The notes: generated from the letters alone by a model not told the origin. A stretch of 64,000 bases of DNA from Ligula intestinalis (GCA_036362985.1 JAYGXS010000004.1:34559068-34623067); one strand, 5' to 3'; positions 24,728 through 36,240 are shown, numbered from the stretch's first letter. Numbers and translations are program-made.

Positions 24728-25110
24728 AGGTGATTTGGAATGCCTATAGAAGTTAAGGCTAAGTTGTTTAACCCTAACACCTACAATCTTCCAGGTCCGG
24801 TTCCTTAGGAGCGGAGAAGTCTTGGAAGGCCGGAGAAAAAGAGATAGTTTATTGTGTACACAAAGCAATGGAGAAAAGGTGTAGAGAAGTTGGACCTCGG
24901 AGCACACGTCATTCCGCTGGAGCGCCGTGACGTCTGGTGGCCGAGAGTGGGGATCAAGGGACTTTTCCGAGTGGTGCTTGGTGGCCGCGAGAACCTAGAC
25001 ACACGTGTGTGTCCGAGTGGAAGTAAGTCAAGTCTCTGCAGGTCAGCGCGACTAAAAGCACTGACTGAGGTATTGGATGACCTTGAGGCAACTGGCGTTG
25101 AACAATGACG
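24728..25110 (-). repeat. LTR-like dispersed repeat, copy F
   Basis: On the minus strand this copy has a true AATAAA (GTACACAATAAACTATCTC), then the pyrimidine-rich block, CTCCTAAGGAACCGGACCTGG, GTAGGTGTTAGGGTTAAA and an end in TTCTATAG. It supports reading the related AATACA and AATACAC blocks in other copies as decayed polyadenylation signals. It abuts the SINE at 24500-24655. Confidence 0.6.
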
Positions 25111-25114
25111 CCGG

Positions 25115-27380
25115 ACAAAGCAATAGAGGTGGGTAGGCAAAGACCGCTACATGCCTGTTTTAACGTAACTATTTTTAGACATTATCTCTATAACGTGCAT
25201 GCCGGTGACGAGAAACTCAATACGCAAGGAAGATGCCGTCTCTCTTTGCGGCATGCAGTGCCAAGTTCACTGCTGAGATGCAGCGTTTTTCGGTAGCCAG
25301 CGTAGTTCGTGCTGAATCGATATAAATTTATCTGTCAGTCATTTCAAGGTTGAGAGAGTTGTGTATGCCAGGTTCAGTCGCATCTGCAGGGTTACCCTGG
25401 AAATCTTTGACAGACCATTTAATCTCTAAATATGCCTCCCAGTAGGCTTGAGTCGGTGAAATTACCTCGAATTATGGCTGCCAATCCTGATTCCTGCAAA
25501 CAGTCGGTAGGTTATGCGTCAGTGCCCTCAGCAGAATCTTGCTTGCTGTCTGATTTCGTGAACCGGATGCCGAACGCCGGCATTAATTCTGTTATACAGT
25601 CTTTTCAATCCGTCAAAACCGCTCTTGCTTATATGGTGGAAAACTTTACTTGTTCCGCTTCTACTACTTATCTCAATGGACATAAATGTCAGCAATTTTA
25701 AAGTAGCGTGAGTCAGATCTTTCAACAACGGTTTTAGGCACTACAAACGTTTTTTTAATCAGAGGTTGACGCTAACCCGAAGAGGATCTCGAATTGAATT
25801 CAAGATATTAGACGTATCGGTTTTCCGTGAAGAGAGAAAACCTCGGTCTTAGAGATCGTTCTTAAATGTGAGATTCCCGACGACATTGTCCACCCCTCTC
25901 CCCAAACATCCCTCGGTTTGTATCGTATTCCATGTTATAGCAGCATTTTCGCACCTTAAACACTAGATTACTGACAGTCTTGTTTGCTGAAGACTCGGAA
26001 AAAATGAGTGCACCTTTATTACGCTCTGTTCCTAATGGTATAACCTTCAACTATGATTACCCAAATATATCCTTAGTTGGTGGACTCGGGCGCGAGCTCG
26101 TCCCTCTCTCAAGCCACCTATTCGGTTCTTTGTGTACCCTTGCAGTGCGTCGGTTGTAGTTAGGGCTATTATTTATTGTATCACTTTCCAGTATTGGTTC
26201 CCGTACTCCGTTCATCGAGTACATAGACAGATAAATTTGGAATATGTGTTTGCCTCCAAAGCTCAGTATTTAAACTTATAGCGGTACACCTCAACGGATA
26301 TTTAAACGTTCTTCACTTGCAATCTATTGCCTATCCAGCTGATAAGATTCTTTCCATGTGAAGCCGATTCATTTTAGTTCTACACTATCCAGGAGCACTC
26401 CAAAATGCACACGGAACAGATGTTATTTAAGATTTCTCTCATTTATTCTGCTCTGGCAGAAAATGCCAGTATTCAAGCGAATATAGCAACTGTATGTTTG
26501 ACTTATCATTTTACAAAGATCATCACATTTTTCCCGTCGTTATATAATGACACTAAGGTATGCGAAACCCTTTCGAACCAAACTCCACATCATCATGTTG
26601 CCGAAGTAGGTAAACGAAACTAAGGAGGTCTGTATTGCTGGCTTGATGTGTATGAGCGCACTGTCTGCTAGGCATCGCTAAATCTGCATTGATAAAATTA
26701 ACTAACGCGACAGCTGAAATGCGGCCTTCAAGGAAATTTCACACTAAATGCCCCCCTATCTAATCTGAATGATAGTCTTCATTCAGATGCGATACTTTAT
26801 CTTCAGAGGTCAATCCCATGTGATCTACTACGCAAATATTTGACTATCCAACTAAGCCAGGGCCAGGAAATTCAACCGAACTGCTACGACCTTCTGGAAA
26901 GAATATTCTGTGTTATAAGTGGTTGTCCATCCAGCCTTTGCACACACTGCAAAACTCCGATGAGTGTTGATTAATCCGGCTTCCATAACCGAAACAGGAT
27001 GTGGATAGACTATGAGCAGAATTCACTAAAATACACCAATAGCAGCTGAACAACAAGTAACTGGGCGAAGACGCAGTATGTGATCCTGCTCGGGGAACCA
27101 AGGGTAGGCCAACCGTAATACCCGACCGTATTGCATACCAACCTCACCGTAACCCTATCTGCTGTGTTTATTAGAGTTAGCATTCGGTGCCTGGTTGGAG
27201 GCGTCGCACAGTAGTTTCTTAGCTGTAGGAGGGCCGATGTATCGAGGCAACTGGCAACTTTCCAAGCGGCAAGTATTACAACGCGACAGTAGTTTCAAAG
27301 GGCACCAGTTTTACTGTGAGGTGTGTGTGTGTGTGTCGTAGCCCTTGTTGGATCAAGAGTCCCCGCTGGAGTCCAAACTG
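25115..27380. other. No gene seen
   Basis: Ordinary AT-moderate DNA. ORFs of 60-90 codons overlap on both strands and show no recognisable motif. A (TG)n run at 27321-27338 marks the right edge. Confidence 0.45.
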
Positions 27381-27382
27381 GT

Positions 27383-27616
27383 TCAAGTTTGAAGACGGAG
27401 AAAAGCCGAGCCCTCGAACGAATTGAGCCAAAAGTCCGTGGGGATGAGTTGGGTGTCTGGCCGGGAACTGCAGTCGAAAAGATGCTGACAGTCATACGGA
27501 GAGACGCCGCAGTCGGAACAGCTGTCGGGTGTGGACGAGTTGAGCCAGGGTTGGCACTGACGAAGGAGCCTTAAGTAGCCACCGCGTAGTTTTACTGTGG
27601 TAATGAAAGATGGCAA
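27383..27616 (-). pseudogene. Non-LTR retrotransposon (Jockey/CR1-type) extreme C-terminus
   Basis: The minus-strand ORF reads LRGGYLRLLRQCQPWLNS, then CSDCGVSPYDCQHLFDC and RPDTQLIPTDFWLNSFEGSA. This matches the arrangement at the C-terminus of Jockey/CR1-type LINE proteins: an LRSGY-like segment, a CxxC...H...C cysteine/histidine cluster followed by HLF and C, a PT.L...DLW-like motif, then the stop. About 70 residues are recognisable. No reverse-transcriptase sequence is seen farther upstream (above 27620), so it is a 5'-truncated insertion, the usual fate of LINE copies. The (TG)n tract lies just beyond its 3' end. Confidence 0.65.
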
Positions 27617-28049
27617 AAGGCCAGTCTGATTCTTGCTCTCGTTGAGGGTCCGTAAAGAATTACGTCAGATGAGCCGGGAATGACATCGTGCATAGCGGTC
27701 GGAGTGACGTAAGACCACATACGTGTCGAGGCAACAAATTTTTGTGCGTCCCTAATATCCGTGCAACTTATGTTAGGGTAGGTTGACGCTCTCGCTTCCT
27801 TTATTGATGAGGCCCACTGGGCCTGAAATATACAACTTATAATTATAATATAATTTAGTTAGCTTCACTCATAAAATACCTATCATCACCGTTTCCGTGG
27901 TACACGCTAAACTATCCTTTTTTCCCGAGTGGGGTCGCATCTTGCGTCGTTGCATGTAACCGCTCCCAGTATGAGACCCAAGTTCTTTTGTGTTCACGTA
28001 CACCTGGTGACCGAAGGCAATTACGTTTGAACTTGACAATTTCGAGGTG

Positions 28050-28560
28050 GTGATTCACTGTGTCGCCGACCTGTTTGTTTCGGGCTCAGTGAAACGGGTT
28101 GACAACCCGTGTCTGCGTTGGAGATTAGCGACCGCCGCATCAGTGTGACCGAGACCGACCGCACGGTTGGTTGTGGGGGTAGGGCGGGGGGACGAAAAGG
28201 CTCCAGTCTCTACCCGATCGGCAGCGAAATGGGAACGTGCACTGCCACTGCTGCTCCGTGGAGCGTTAATCATTGACGCTCCCGTCTCGCCTCCCCCCCA
28301 CCCGACCGGCCGGACGATGACGCATTTTATGGCGGGCGCTCAGGTGCGGCCGTACGGCCGCGCGTTGCTGGTCCCGGGTCAGACATGTGGAACATCTGCG
28401 GCCTCTGTTGGGTTCGACATGACTGGGCGCCTCAGCCGCCACGGGGTGGGGGACGGCCGGCCATCAGGCGTGGTCGAACAAAGACACCGACCAGCTCACT
28501 GTGGACAAAGCCGCATAAATGACGGGTTGCGTCTGTAGGTCGGGTTCGCTCAGATGTGGG
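28050..28560. other. CpG-rich GC island
   Basis: About 500 bases clearly richer in G+C and CpG than the surroundings, with poly-G and poly-C runs (GGGCGGGGGG near 28182; CCTCCCCCCC near 28291). The 123-codon plus ORF at 28167-28538 is compositionally driven and ends without recognisable motifs. It could be a promoter CpG island, a GC-rich transposon fragment, or an unmethylated remnant. No flanking gene was found that it would serve. Confidence 0.5.
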
Positions 28561-28699
28561 CCAGTTGAAGCGTGCTAAGGCCTGTCAGGATACTGACAGG
28601 ACTAATCTGATGGTTTGGAGGAAATTACAGGTCAAGTAAAAGTGGCAGCTACCACTTATTGCTTTTAACTCCAGTGTGGCAGATTGCGTGGGCTGAGCG

Positions 28700-29165
28700 C
28701 TAGGAGAACAAGGAAAAGCTGTATTTTGTGCTGCGATCCGGCCGGATCCGTGAACACTATTGCCTTGTGAAATTTAGGGTTTTTATCTCAGCCGTCAGTG
28801 CAGAAGCCTGCACCCGTATGCACAGCTGACTGAATAAATATAGCCCATTTCCCACCACAGACTTTCCTGGCGTGAGGTTTGTGGCTATTTGGTCAATGGC
28901 TTTTGACTACCAAGGCAATACTCGCAGCGATGCTTTTGGCTAACAGTGGAATTATGCTGGGGAGAGGTGCGCAGAGGAATTTTACGAATGCTAATGTTGA
29001 TTTTACTCAGTCATAACTCTCTTCCACATATATGCTTTTTGTGCATGGCACTAGCCTTTCGAATAGACCGGCTTGTCGAATTTTCAAAAAGTAAAGGTTG
29101 GTAACGAGCTATACGTCAGTGCGGCTCAACAATAGTTGAAACATAAGCATTCAGAAAGTTAAGAT
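28700..29165 (+). repeat. Direct repeat pair, left unit
   Basis: This unit and 29345-29745 are diverged direct copies. Shared order: GCATTTTGTGCTG-like start, GGATCC, TTTAGGGTTT, CAACCGTCAG, TAGCCCATTTC, GACTTTCC, GTTTGTGACTA, TGGTCAA, TTCCACA, ATGC, AATAGA, CGAATTTTCAAAAAG and ATAGTTGAA. The separation of about 180 bases suggests two insertions of one element, or an old tandem duplication. Noncoding. Confidence 0.65.
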
Positions 29166-29344
29166 AGGCGAGCTAACGTCTTCTATTATTCATCATCAGG
29201 CAAGTACAATTACATAAGGTAGGGCAGATGTAACAAAAATTGGAGTAACCAATCATTAGTAAGCAAAGGGAGACGTGTTAAGGGATCAAAAGGTCACATG
29301 CTAGTCCTAATTAGGAAGCAGAGAGGGTGGAAAGGGTTCCAACA

Positions 29345-29745
29345 ATTAGTTCAAGGAACCAAGGAACGCCGCATTTTGTGCTGAAATTCGGTAGGATCCA
29401 TGAGCTTTAGGGTTTCGATTTCAACCGTCAGGGCGCACGCCCACATCCACGTGCACGGTTGCATGACTAAATGTAGCCCATTTCAAACCACAGGCTTTCC
29501 CATTGTGAAGTTTGTGACTACCTGGTCAACGGCTGCTGATGACCAATGCAATATCCCTCGTCTGCCAGCGATTATTTTGGATAATGCTGTAACCATCTTC
29601 CACAACTATGCATTCATTTTTTTCTACACGGCAGTTACCTTGTAAATAGATTGGTGTCTCGATGTTTTCAAAAAAAGATTAGTACGGAAATATACCTCAC
29701 CATGCCTCTGCGATAGTTGAAGAATAAAAAAATGAACGAAATGTA
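29345..29745 (+). repeat. Direct repeat pair, right unit
   Basis: Second copy of the 28700-29165 unit. An 81-codon ORF (29400-29645) spans it but has no counterpart in the left unit, so it is not a gene. Confidence 0.65.
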
Positions 29746-30116
29746 CAGGAATGAAGAGTCGAGTGTGTCTAAACACGCACAGAACGCAGAGGCACGTTAC
29801 ATGGCCCTCCTTAATTTAGCCGTTATGATATTCTAACTCGATTAGGACCGCCACCGTCCCATGTTTCTTTGAAAACCTGGTCAATCCTGCGCGGACCAAG
29901 CGTGTGTGGCACGCGTAGGCACACTGTTTAGTTTTTTTTCTTCAACCAGTTGGACCAATCCGGCGTCCGGTCATACTGGCTGTCTCGAAATCGGGTGAGG
30001 AAAAAGATTGAAAGTCTATTAGCACTACAAACTAATGCACGAAAAAGTCGTCGTTCTTCCACTCACTTCGTTATGGGACCCACAGTGGAAATCGGCTTTT
30101 GCAGCGCTCGGCCTAT

Positions 30117-30585
30117 TGTGGGATACGATGTGTTCCAGCCAGATAATAGGCGATAGAACATATCCCAACATGTATAAGCTAGTGTAATAGGATAAGGCAT
30201 GAAAGACCATAGTCTCAGGGAGAATTTACTAAGGTAGGAACAAGCGTAGTATGTAAGCAATAGGAGAAGTGACTTCCAGACGAGTGCAGTCCAGAGTCGC
30301 ATTCCGGCAAGTCGATCACCGGGTCTGGAGGTCTGCAACCGAACAGTGAGTCGTCGGCTCTGGAAGTGACTGAGCGAAAACATCTCAGCCGCATCTTGAG
30401 CACTGGTCTCGCCTTGAGAATTGATTGGCTAGTGAGGCTAGACCGCCTTGAGAAAGCCAGACAGGAGTGACCTTGAACGGAGGCCTTGACTATGGTGTAT
30501 TACGGACGCGTGGTGGTCACGCCAGACATGACCTAGTCCGCGCAGCGTCCGAGGAAAGCATGACTAAGAAAGGGGGTCACTACAC
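30117..30585 (-). repeat. LTR-like dispersed repeat, copy B
   Basis: The closest relative of copy A (7722-8112). They share TTTACTAAGGTAGGAACAAG, AGTATGTAAGCAATAGGA, the GTCTGCAACCGAACAGTGAG block, GATTGGCTAGTGAG and CGCGTGGTGGTCACGCCAGA. It has an extra segment near 30135-30180 that copy A lacks, and it stops short of the GTTAGGG tail. Confidence 0.65.
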
Positions 30586-30808
30586 TATTATTCGACGGAT
30601 GATACATAATGACGAACTTACTTATGTTGACTTCGAATTCTGTAACGTTTACATACGCATCATCCCTGAAGGCAAAGGCCAGGCTAATGTTAATTTGAAA
30701 GCGTCGCAAAACCGAGAGGACGGACTTATGCAAGCTGACCTTGTTTGTGTTTCTGAAGATCATCCTGTGTGCTGTTCAAACTCGGAAACGACGAACCGCT
30801 GTGATTGT

Positions 30809-32085
30809 TTTGACAGTTTTCGGAACACTTAAAATGGCTTTATCGAGGCAATGATATGCAGCAACAGATTTTAGGGAGCAAATAGTGGATCGAGAAGGTA
30901 AAGTTTCATTAGTTGCAGAGAGACTGGGTTCACTGGCTGTCATCAGAAATCACGAAAGAGTTGTGAACATTTCCTTTGTTTAAAACAGCAACCTGTTTAG
31001 TGCTAATTCACACTATTATCGGTGTGCCAAAGTCAAGGAACTAAAAGCATGCCTAATATATTAAGTCTGAGCAGTCAGCGTATTTCAGAGTTTAATGGAA
31101 TTTGTCATCGTTCCTGTCGACTGGGAATCTCGTAGCTCAGGTAATTAGATCTTTGGATGTTCATGAGTCCTGTCTTCTCTGTCGTGTATTCGAATTGCGC
31201 TTTACAATCAAGTCTGTTATAAGAAATCCTCTGGCAACCCAGGTCACAACTATGACTTCAGTTTCCAATACTTAAAAATCACACGAGACGTACAAAGAAG
31301 CATTCTAGTGTGCCGACACTCTCGCGAGAAAATACACGGCGGCCTTTAGAACGGAACAAGATGCGAAAACCACACCCTAAGCAATCTTCAGTAAACAGCT
31401 GCCTATCACCGTCTTACTTTGATATCGACTAGAAAGGGGAAAAGTTGTACTAACGGTATTTCGAAGATGGTGAAGTCAACGACAGAAGATTTTCCAAATC
31501 AGAAGTCAGGGATACTCATATGTATGGACAACATTTCCTATGAGAAAGAGCTTTGCAAGAGCAGGTGTTTCTTGCAGTCTTCTCAAGCTAGTTGTCCTTG
31601 GGCGTGTCCCTGAGTACAAAAACTCGGTGCATATCCTCTGTCGCCTGCAGCCAATCAGTGAAATGGTGCACACTGATTGGCTGGGAATCAAAAGAGAGTA
31701 TGAGGTGGACAAGAGGACGTCCGCAGCTGATCGACCAGAGAGAGACAGTCAGATGTGAGTATGCAAGGCTCAGCAGGCGAAGGAAAGATGGGTCAGAGCA
31801 GTGGTGCTGCTCACGGGCTGCCATAATGCCCCCGGAGTATACCGAAGGCGGCGTGTATAGACACCGAAGGGTCATTTCATGTCTAAAATACAGTATAGAC
31901 CAGAAGTCGCGTTACACTGGCAAGTTTGGCATGAAAGCTCTGGTAGCTCGCAAAGCTTTCATGCAACGGACCCGCAAGTTATACTGCGTGAAAGGAAAAA
32001 TAAATCTTTAAAAGGAGTTATATTTCGATGTATAAAGTATCACTTATTAACTGAGAACTAATTTGTTGTTCCGAAAACTGTCAAA
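30809..32085. mobile_element. Possible element bounded by an exact 18-bp inverted repeat
   Basis: TTTGACAGTTTTCGGAAC at 30809-30826 recurs as its exact reverse complement at 32068-32085, 1.28 kb apart. Such a pair could be the terminal inverted repeats of a DNA transposon, but the ORFs between (up to 139 codons at 31592-32011) are not recognised as a transposase. The right repeat lies about 150 bases from the end of the Tc1/mariner relic, so it might instead be shared Tc1-family end sequence. Confidence 0.35.
31651..31683. repeat. Short perfect inverted repeat with CCAAT words
   Basis: AGCCAATCAGTG and CACTGATTGGCT, 12-bp arms with an 8-base spacer. It brings two opposed CCAAT boxes together. 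It could be a hairpin or a bidirectional control element; no adjacent gene supports either. Confidence 0.4.
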
Positions 32086-32239
32086 TCCAAAAAGGGCTGT
32101 GCGACCGCTCACTGATAAAAAATCGGTATGTAACTGACAAAAGCATAAGAAAATAAGATAAAAGGTCAAAATAAGGAAAATTGATAAATATGTAACATAC
32201 TTATATTTTTTTGAGTGTACTTTAAACTTTAAAACAGCA

Positions 32240-33225
32240 GTAATTCTAGAGGGCATAGATGCAATCATGTTGTCAACGGTGGTTTGGTCTGTATAATTAT
32301 CAAGGACGAACTCAAATTTCTATTCCATTGAAAGATGCTTCGGTGGGCTGTCCCTTTTCTCTTGATTAAGGCAAAAAGATTTTCAACGGGATTGAGGTCC
32401 GAACTGTTCAGAGGAATAATAATATTTCTCTGGCCGCAGGCGGAAAGGGTGGCTGTGGTCTAAAAAATCAGATTATAATTAAAAGGTAAATTATAATCAT
32501 AGCCCTTGGATCGGTGGGCAGGGGCATTGTCTTATAGTATGACAGTGTTCATTCGACGCCTGTGAATACCATTTTAATCAAAGACAACGTCGACATATAC
32601 CTGGCTGTTAAGCGTATCTTTTGTCGACCGCCAGATTAGTCGCTCATCGATCTAGATCGCCATCCAAGCCATGAGGCATCGATAGCTCTTGAATGTTGAT
32701 GTCGAAACAGTGGGTTCCTTGGGAAAGTTCTTTCCGCATATGACTGCATGTGCCGAATTTGTGGACTTGTCTATGAAGAGTACTTCATCACAAGAAAAAA
32801 TGCACTTCCAAAATGAATATCTGTGACTTATGTATTGCTTAGCAAATAGGAAATATTCCTTACTAAATTTTCTACGTAAAAATGGCTTAACCGTAGCCAT
32901 CTGCTGACGAAGGCCAAATTCCCGCATTCTGTTTGTAACTAGGGCCTGAGCAAACATTGAAAAATATTCCTTGTGAATAACCCTAACGGGCACATACAGG
33001 TAATTTTTAGTATTCGACGAATAAAATCGCTATCCGGCTTTTTTGTAGACAGTTTTCGTCTAGAATTCTTCCTTCTGGGCACTGTTTTATAGTTAACAAT
33101 TTTGGATACGGTGGCCTTGCTTATATCAAACATTTTAGCCAATTAATTGTGCGGCAGCCCTTGAGCTGCCAACTTTCGTAAGCGGACAAAATCAGCTTCA
33201 GATAGGAAATGCTTTGACATCTTTA
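32240..33225 (-). pseudogene. Tc1/mariner-family transposase pseudogene
   Basis: The minus-strand reading starts near 33221 with MSKHFLSEADFVRLRKLAAQ and an in-frame stop, then LAKMFDISKATVSKIVNYKT, a paired-type helix-turn-helix that binds transposon ends. A middle block (32652-32993) includes WKCIFSCDEVLFI, matching the first catalytic aspartate region of Tc1-type enzymes. Farther down, after frame changes, come DNAPAHRSK (second aspartate), then SSDLNPVENLFALIKRKG with the glutamate of the DDE triad, and DNMIASMPSRITAVLK at the C-terminus near 32240. The order and about 330-residue span fit a Tc1-like enzyme. Several stops and frameshifts make it inactive. Confidence 0.85.
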
Positions 33226-33599
33226 CGGCAAGGCTCAACACGGAAAAGTGAAAGTATGTCGCGCGCCCCGTTTATACATCAAGTTCACGCTCTTAGTTAT
33301 AGGTACGGTAAAATTAATTTATGATTGCATTTTATGGCACAAAACTTCACAGAATAGCAAAAATAATTTTTAAACCTGGAATTGTTTCCGGAAATAAATG
33401 TGATTCCTAAAAAACTAAACTTACTTCCATCTGAACAATTTCGGACAACATTTTCTGGTTCTGTAGGGTATATGTTTTATACCTATTTACTTATTTTGGA
33501 GTTCTTCCATAGCACAGAGCATACCAATGAAAGTTTGGTTCTATCGTAATTAATAGCGTAGGAAATTCCTTCGATATGAGACCACTCCAACTTTCGCCA

Positions 33600-33760
33600 A
33601 AATAAATGTTCATTAATTTTATTAAACCTAACTAAAATGGCGATTTTCCTAACTAAGAGGCTTTACCGGCTTAGCGAATCAAAATAAGGTGACCAAATAT
33701 ATGCTGAACTATCAAGTCAAATTTTATCATGAAAGTTGCATGATTTTTGGCCCGTACTGT
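33600..33760 (+). repeat. Short dispersed repeat, copy 3 of 3
   Basis: It matches 13270-13440 (reverse) and 15210-15420 through AACTAAAATGGCGATTTTCC, GAATCAAAATAAGGTGACCA and AAATTTTATCATGAAAGTTG. It may extend left to about 33540, where AATAGCGTAGGAAATTCCT resembles 1978-1996. Confidence 0.5.
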
Positions 33761-33764
33761 ACAT

Positions 33765-35210
33765 GAGTGACCAAACGATCAGGAACATTAACATTATGTT
33801 CACTAGGTTGATATATATACGGGAGGGGGCACAGAAAAAAAGAGTGGGTTTTCTTGCGGCACAGTATCTCTTACAATGAGTATACACCTTTCACTAAGGC
33901 GGGAAGCAGATGAGACGAAAAACGAAGCATGGGGAGAATGCAGGCAAGAAAAAATCGTCAGTTAAATCCACCCGCAATACCATGATCCAAAAAAGAATTT
34001 GAAAACCAAGATAAAGCCATTAGGGGGAAATCACTGATATTAATTATTAGCGGATTTAGAGATGCCAAAAAAAGGATAAATTAGAGGAAAGAGTATCAGA
34101 ACGCCAATATTCAACAGAGATATTACAAGCATGGCCTCACTTTAAATAGATGAAGTCAAGGACCATCAGAACAAAATTTATGAGGAGAAACCCATCTTCA
34201 AAATTGCAATTAACCGATGGCCTACAGACTATCAAACTACAGCATCCACTTGAAAAAAATATGAAACGTCGACGTTACAATAAGGCACACACAGGAGACA
34301 TGCCTTGGGGAAGTGAATATCCCTTTTTAGAAGGAGGGAATGGGAAATATGTAGTAAAAACCGAGACTTGGAGAAGGAAGGTAGACAAAAGAAGTCGTCT
34401 GTTTAATGGCTGGTTGTGGACTGGCAGGGCAAACGACGACGTCATAAATCCGAGATCTGACATCGATGTTTGTTAAAAATAGCCCACGGAAAGGGGTAAG
34501 GTGGGAAAGGGAGGTCAGATTAAGCAAATAACTGAAGTTCATTAGTAATAATACTACAAGGCAGAGAGTTGGGGGAGGACAGAAGCCTCAAAACATGCTG
34601 CGGTAGGGAGCCAACGCCTGCCTCCCGGGAGACTTGGTCGAAACCCTTTTTTGAGGCATTGGGGTGGCCATACTTTTGGCTGGAGGAGAAAAGGCTGGCA
34701 AACAGGCTATTTAGCGCCAGTTGTCGTTGGGTTATCATGGATCATCAGTGTGAAGGTCTAAACTGATGTGGGTGAATAAAGTACGGAAATCGAAGTAACA
34801 CGCAAGCCACGGAACGAACCAGATAATCGGCCAGTATTCAGACGTTTTCTTAGGGAGTATGCCTTCCGCGGCAATGCCAAGAGCGGATGAATAATCGAGG
34901 TATGCATGGTGCATGCATATGAAACACCTAATCAACGGCGCCTAAGGTACCACAGTTTTTTGCCGGCAAACTGCACGACAGCTAAAATGAGAGACAGAAA
35001 CGATGACGAAGCAGGCTAGTAAGACCAACGAGTCTAAGATTAAGCAGCCTCGGTCAATGAATATCTGTAGACATGCTAAGCATGGGAAGGGAAGAGAATG
35101 GGACTCAACTTGGGTAAGGATAACTTGCATAGATGCCTAAACAGAAAATTGGAATAGAAACTCCTCGTCCACTCAAAATACGTGGCTTTCCGAAAATTTC
35201 AGGAAGGGTA
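33765..35210. other. No gene seen
   Basis: The largest ORF (34150-34476, 108 codons) is lysine/arginine-rich with no recognised domain, and is overlapped by two minus-strand ORFs. No RNA gene or repeat was recognised. Confidence 0.4.
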
Positions 35211-35257
35211 AATACTATTTCGAAGCATATTTTTCCATGTGCAAATTCGATGATTGC

Positions 35258-35340
35258 GTATACAGCAGAATTTAATGGAACCATAAATTTCGTGAGTGCT
35301 CATCAGCTACGTCTTCTCGCTGCATAAAATGAGTAGCAAA
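35258..35340 (-). ncRNA. Hammerhead ribozyme motif (type I), copy 1
   Basis: On the minus strand: CTGATGA at 35300-35306, a short stem II segment, GAAA (35288-35291), stem III TTTATGG / CCATTAAA with a 2-base loop, ATT cleavage triplet, and a stem I strand TGCTG. It is about 90% identical to copy 2 at 35470-35552 in inverted orientation. Stem II (GCACTCAC) has lost pairing relative to GCGCTCGC of copy 2 by C-to-T-type changes, so this copy is probably weak or dead. Hammerhead ribozymes are small self-cleaving RNAs found in Penelope-like and other retroelements. Confidence 0.6.
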
Positions 35341-35469
35341 GGACAAAATACAGCAATTGAATTCATACAGAAGAGGTCATAGAAACAGGTCAGGAAGGTC
35401 AGTTAGCAAATTAGGCTAATTAATCTAATTAGTAACGTAAGTAAGTGAAGCACTGTGGACAGTGCTTCG

Positions 35470-35552
35470 TTACTCACTTTATGCAGCAAGAGGACGCAGC
35501 TGATGAGCGCTCGCGAAATTTATGGTTCCATTAAATTCTGCTGTATATGCAA
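35470..35552 (+). ncRNA. Hammerhead ribozyme motif (type I), best copy
   Basis: The complete conserved core is present in order. Stem I strand GCAG is at 35496-35499, CTGATGA at 35500-35506, stem II GCG-CT-CGC at 35507-35514 and GAAA at 35515-35518. Stem III is TTTATGG / CCATTAAA (35519-35535, one bulged T). U16.1 and H17 are TT at 35536-35537, with cleavage expected after 35537, then CTGC at 35538-35541 closing stem I. The core matches the family consensus; cleavage itself is a prediction. The short stem II and 4-bp proximal stem I could need tertiary contacts or a dimer. Next to it lie Penelope relics and an inverted second copy. Confidence 0.7.
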
Positions 35553-35574
35553 TCTTCAAATACTATCTTGTCTT

Positions 35575-36125
35575 GATACTAACACTAACCCTAACATACA
35601 GCTAAAATATACTCTGAATCCTAACCCTAGCCCTATCCACAGTCTAAATCCTACAGTTAACACGAACTCATATGAGACGACGACGAGATAAAGACAATCT
35701 GCATCCCCACGCTGTCCACGTCCTCACGAAACCGTGATCTCATGTGCCTTAACACCTCCCAACATGACGTGAGCCAAAGACGATGGGGTGACATGAACTA
35801 ACTTGCGGACCCCTTTACCCCCTCCCCCTCTCTGGACCCTAATCCTGACTAAAGTCCGACGCTTTGATCTCTAAACATCCTGCCCCTCTCCCTACTTACT
35901 GCTAACTGTTTGCTTACACGTTTGTTAGCCGTACGCTCCATTATATTATTGTATTTGCCTGATGATGAATAGTCGAAAACGTTTGTTTGACTAGCTTGCC
36001 TCCACGACTCTTTACCTCAACCCATAACCTAATCGTGATCACCATCAAAACTTTGACCTTAATCTCGACCTTAGGCCTACCTCTAAACTTAACCCAAGCC
36101 CTCAGCTGAATCCTAAACCTTGTTT
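35575..36125. repeat. Diverged CTAACC-type (telomere-like) tracts and a weak hammerhead-like word
   Basis: CTAACCCTAAC-like words cluster at 35580-35660 and CCTAA/CTTAACC words at 36010-36120. Between them, at 35953-35990, CTGATGATGAATAGTCGAAA has CTGATGA and GAAA but almost no stem II. A similar word occurs in reverse at 29180-29205. The tracts are too decayed to be functional telomere ends. Confidence 0.45.
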
Positions 36126-36220
36126 CTCCAGAATTTAGCGCAAAGCTACATGCATCGTAGAAATTTCCTGCTTCAGTGTACTGTTTAGGCGGTCCCACAA
36201 GTCATTCTTATGCCTAAATT

Positions 36221-36240
36221 AATATCCCTTTAGGGATATT
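36221..36240. repeat. Perfect 20-base hairpin
   Basis: AATATCCCT, TT, AGGGATATT: 9-bp arms with a 2-base loop. No flanking gene gives it a role; it may be chance or the scar of a palindromic insertion. Confidence 0.4.

Noticed and set aside
28167..28538. 123-codon ORF in the GC island
   Set aside because: GC-rich DNA has few stop codons; composition is proline/arginine/glycine-driven on both strands and no motif is present.
31592..32011. 139-codon ORF as a transposase
   Set aside because: No helix-turn-helix or DDE spacing could be seen, and overlapping ORFs of similar length exist on the other strand and in other frames.
35575..35660. True telomere
   Set aside because: The CTAACC-like words are interspersed with other sequence and embedded in ordinary repeats; no pure hexamer array exists.
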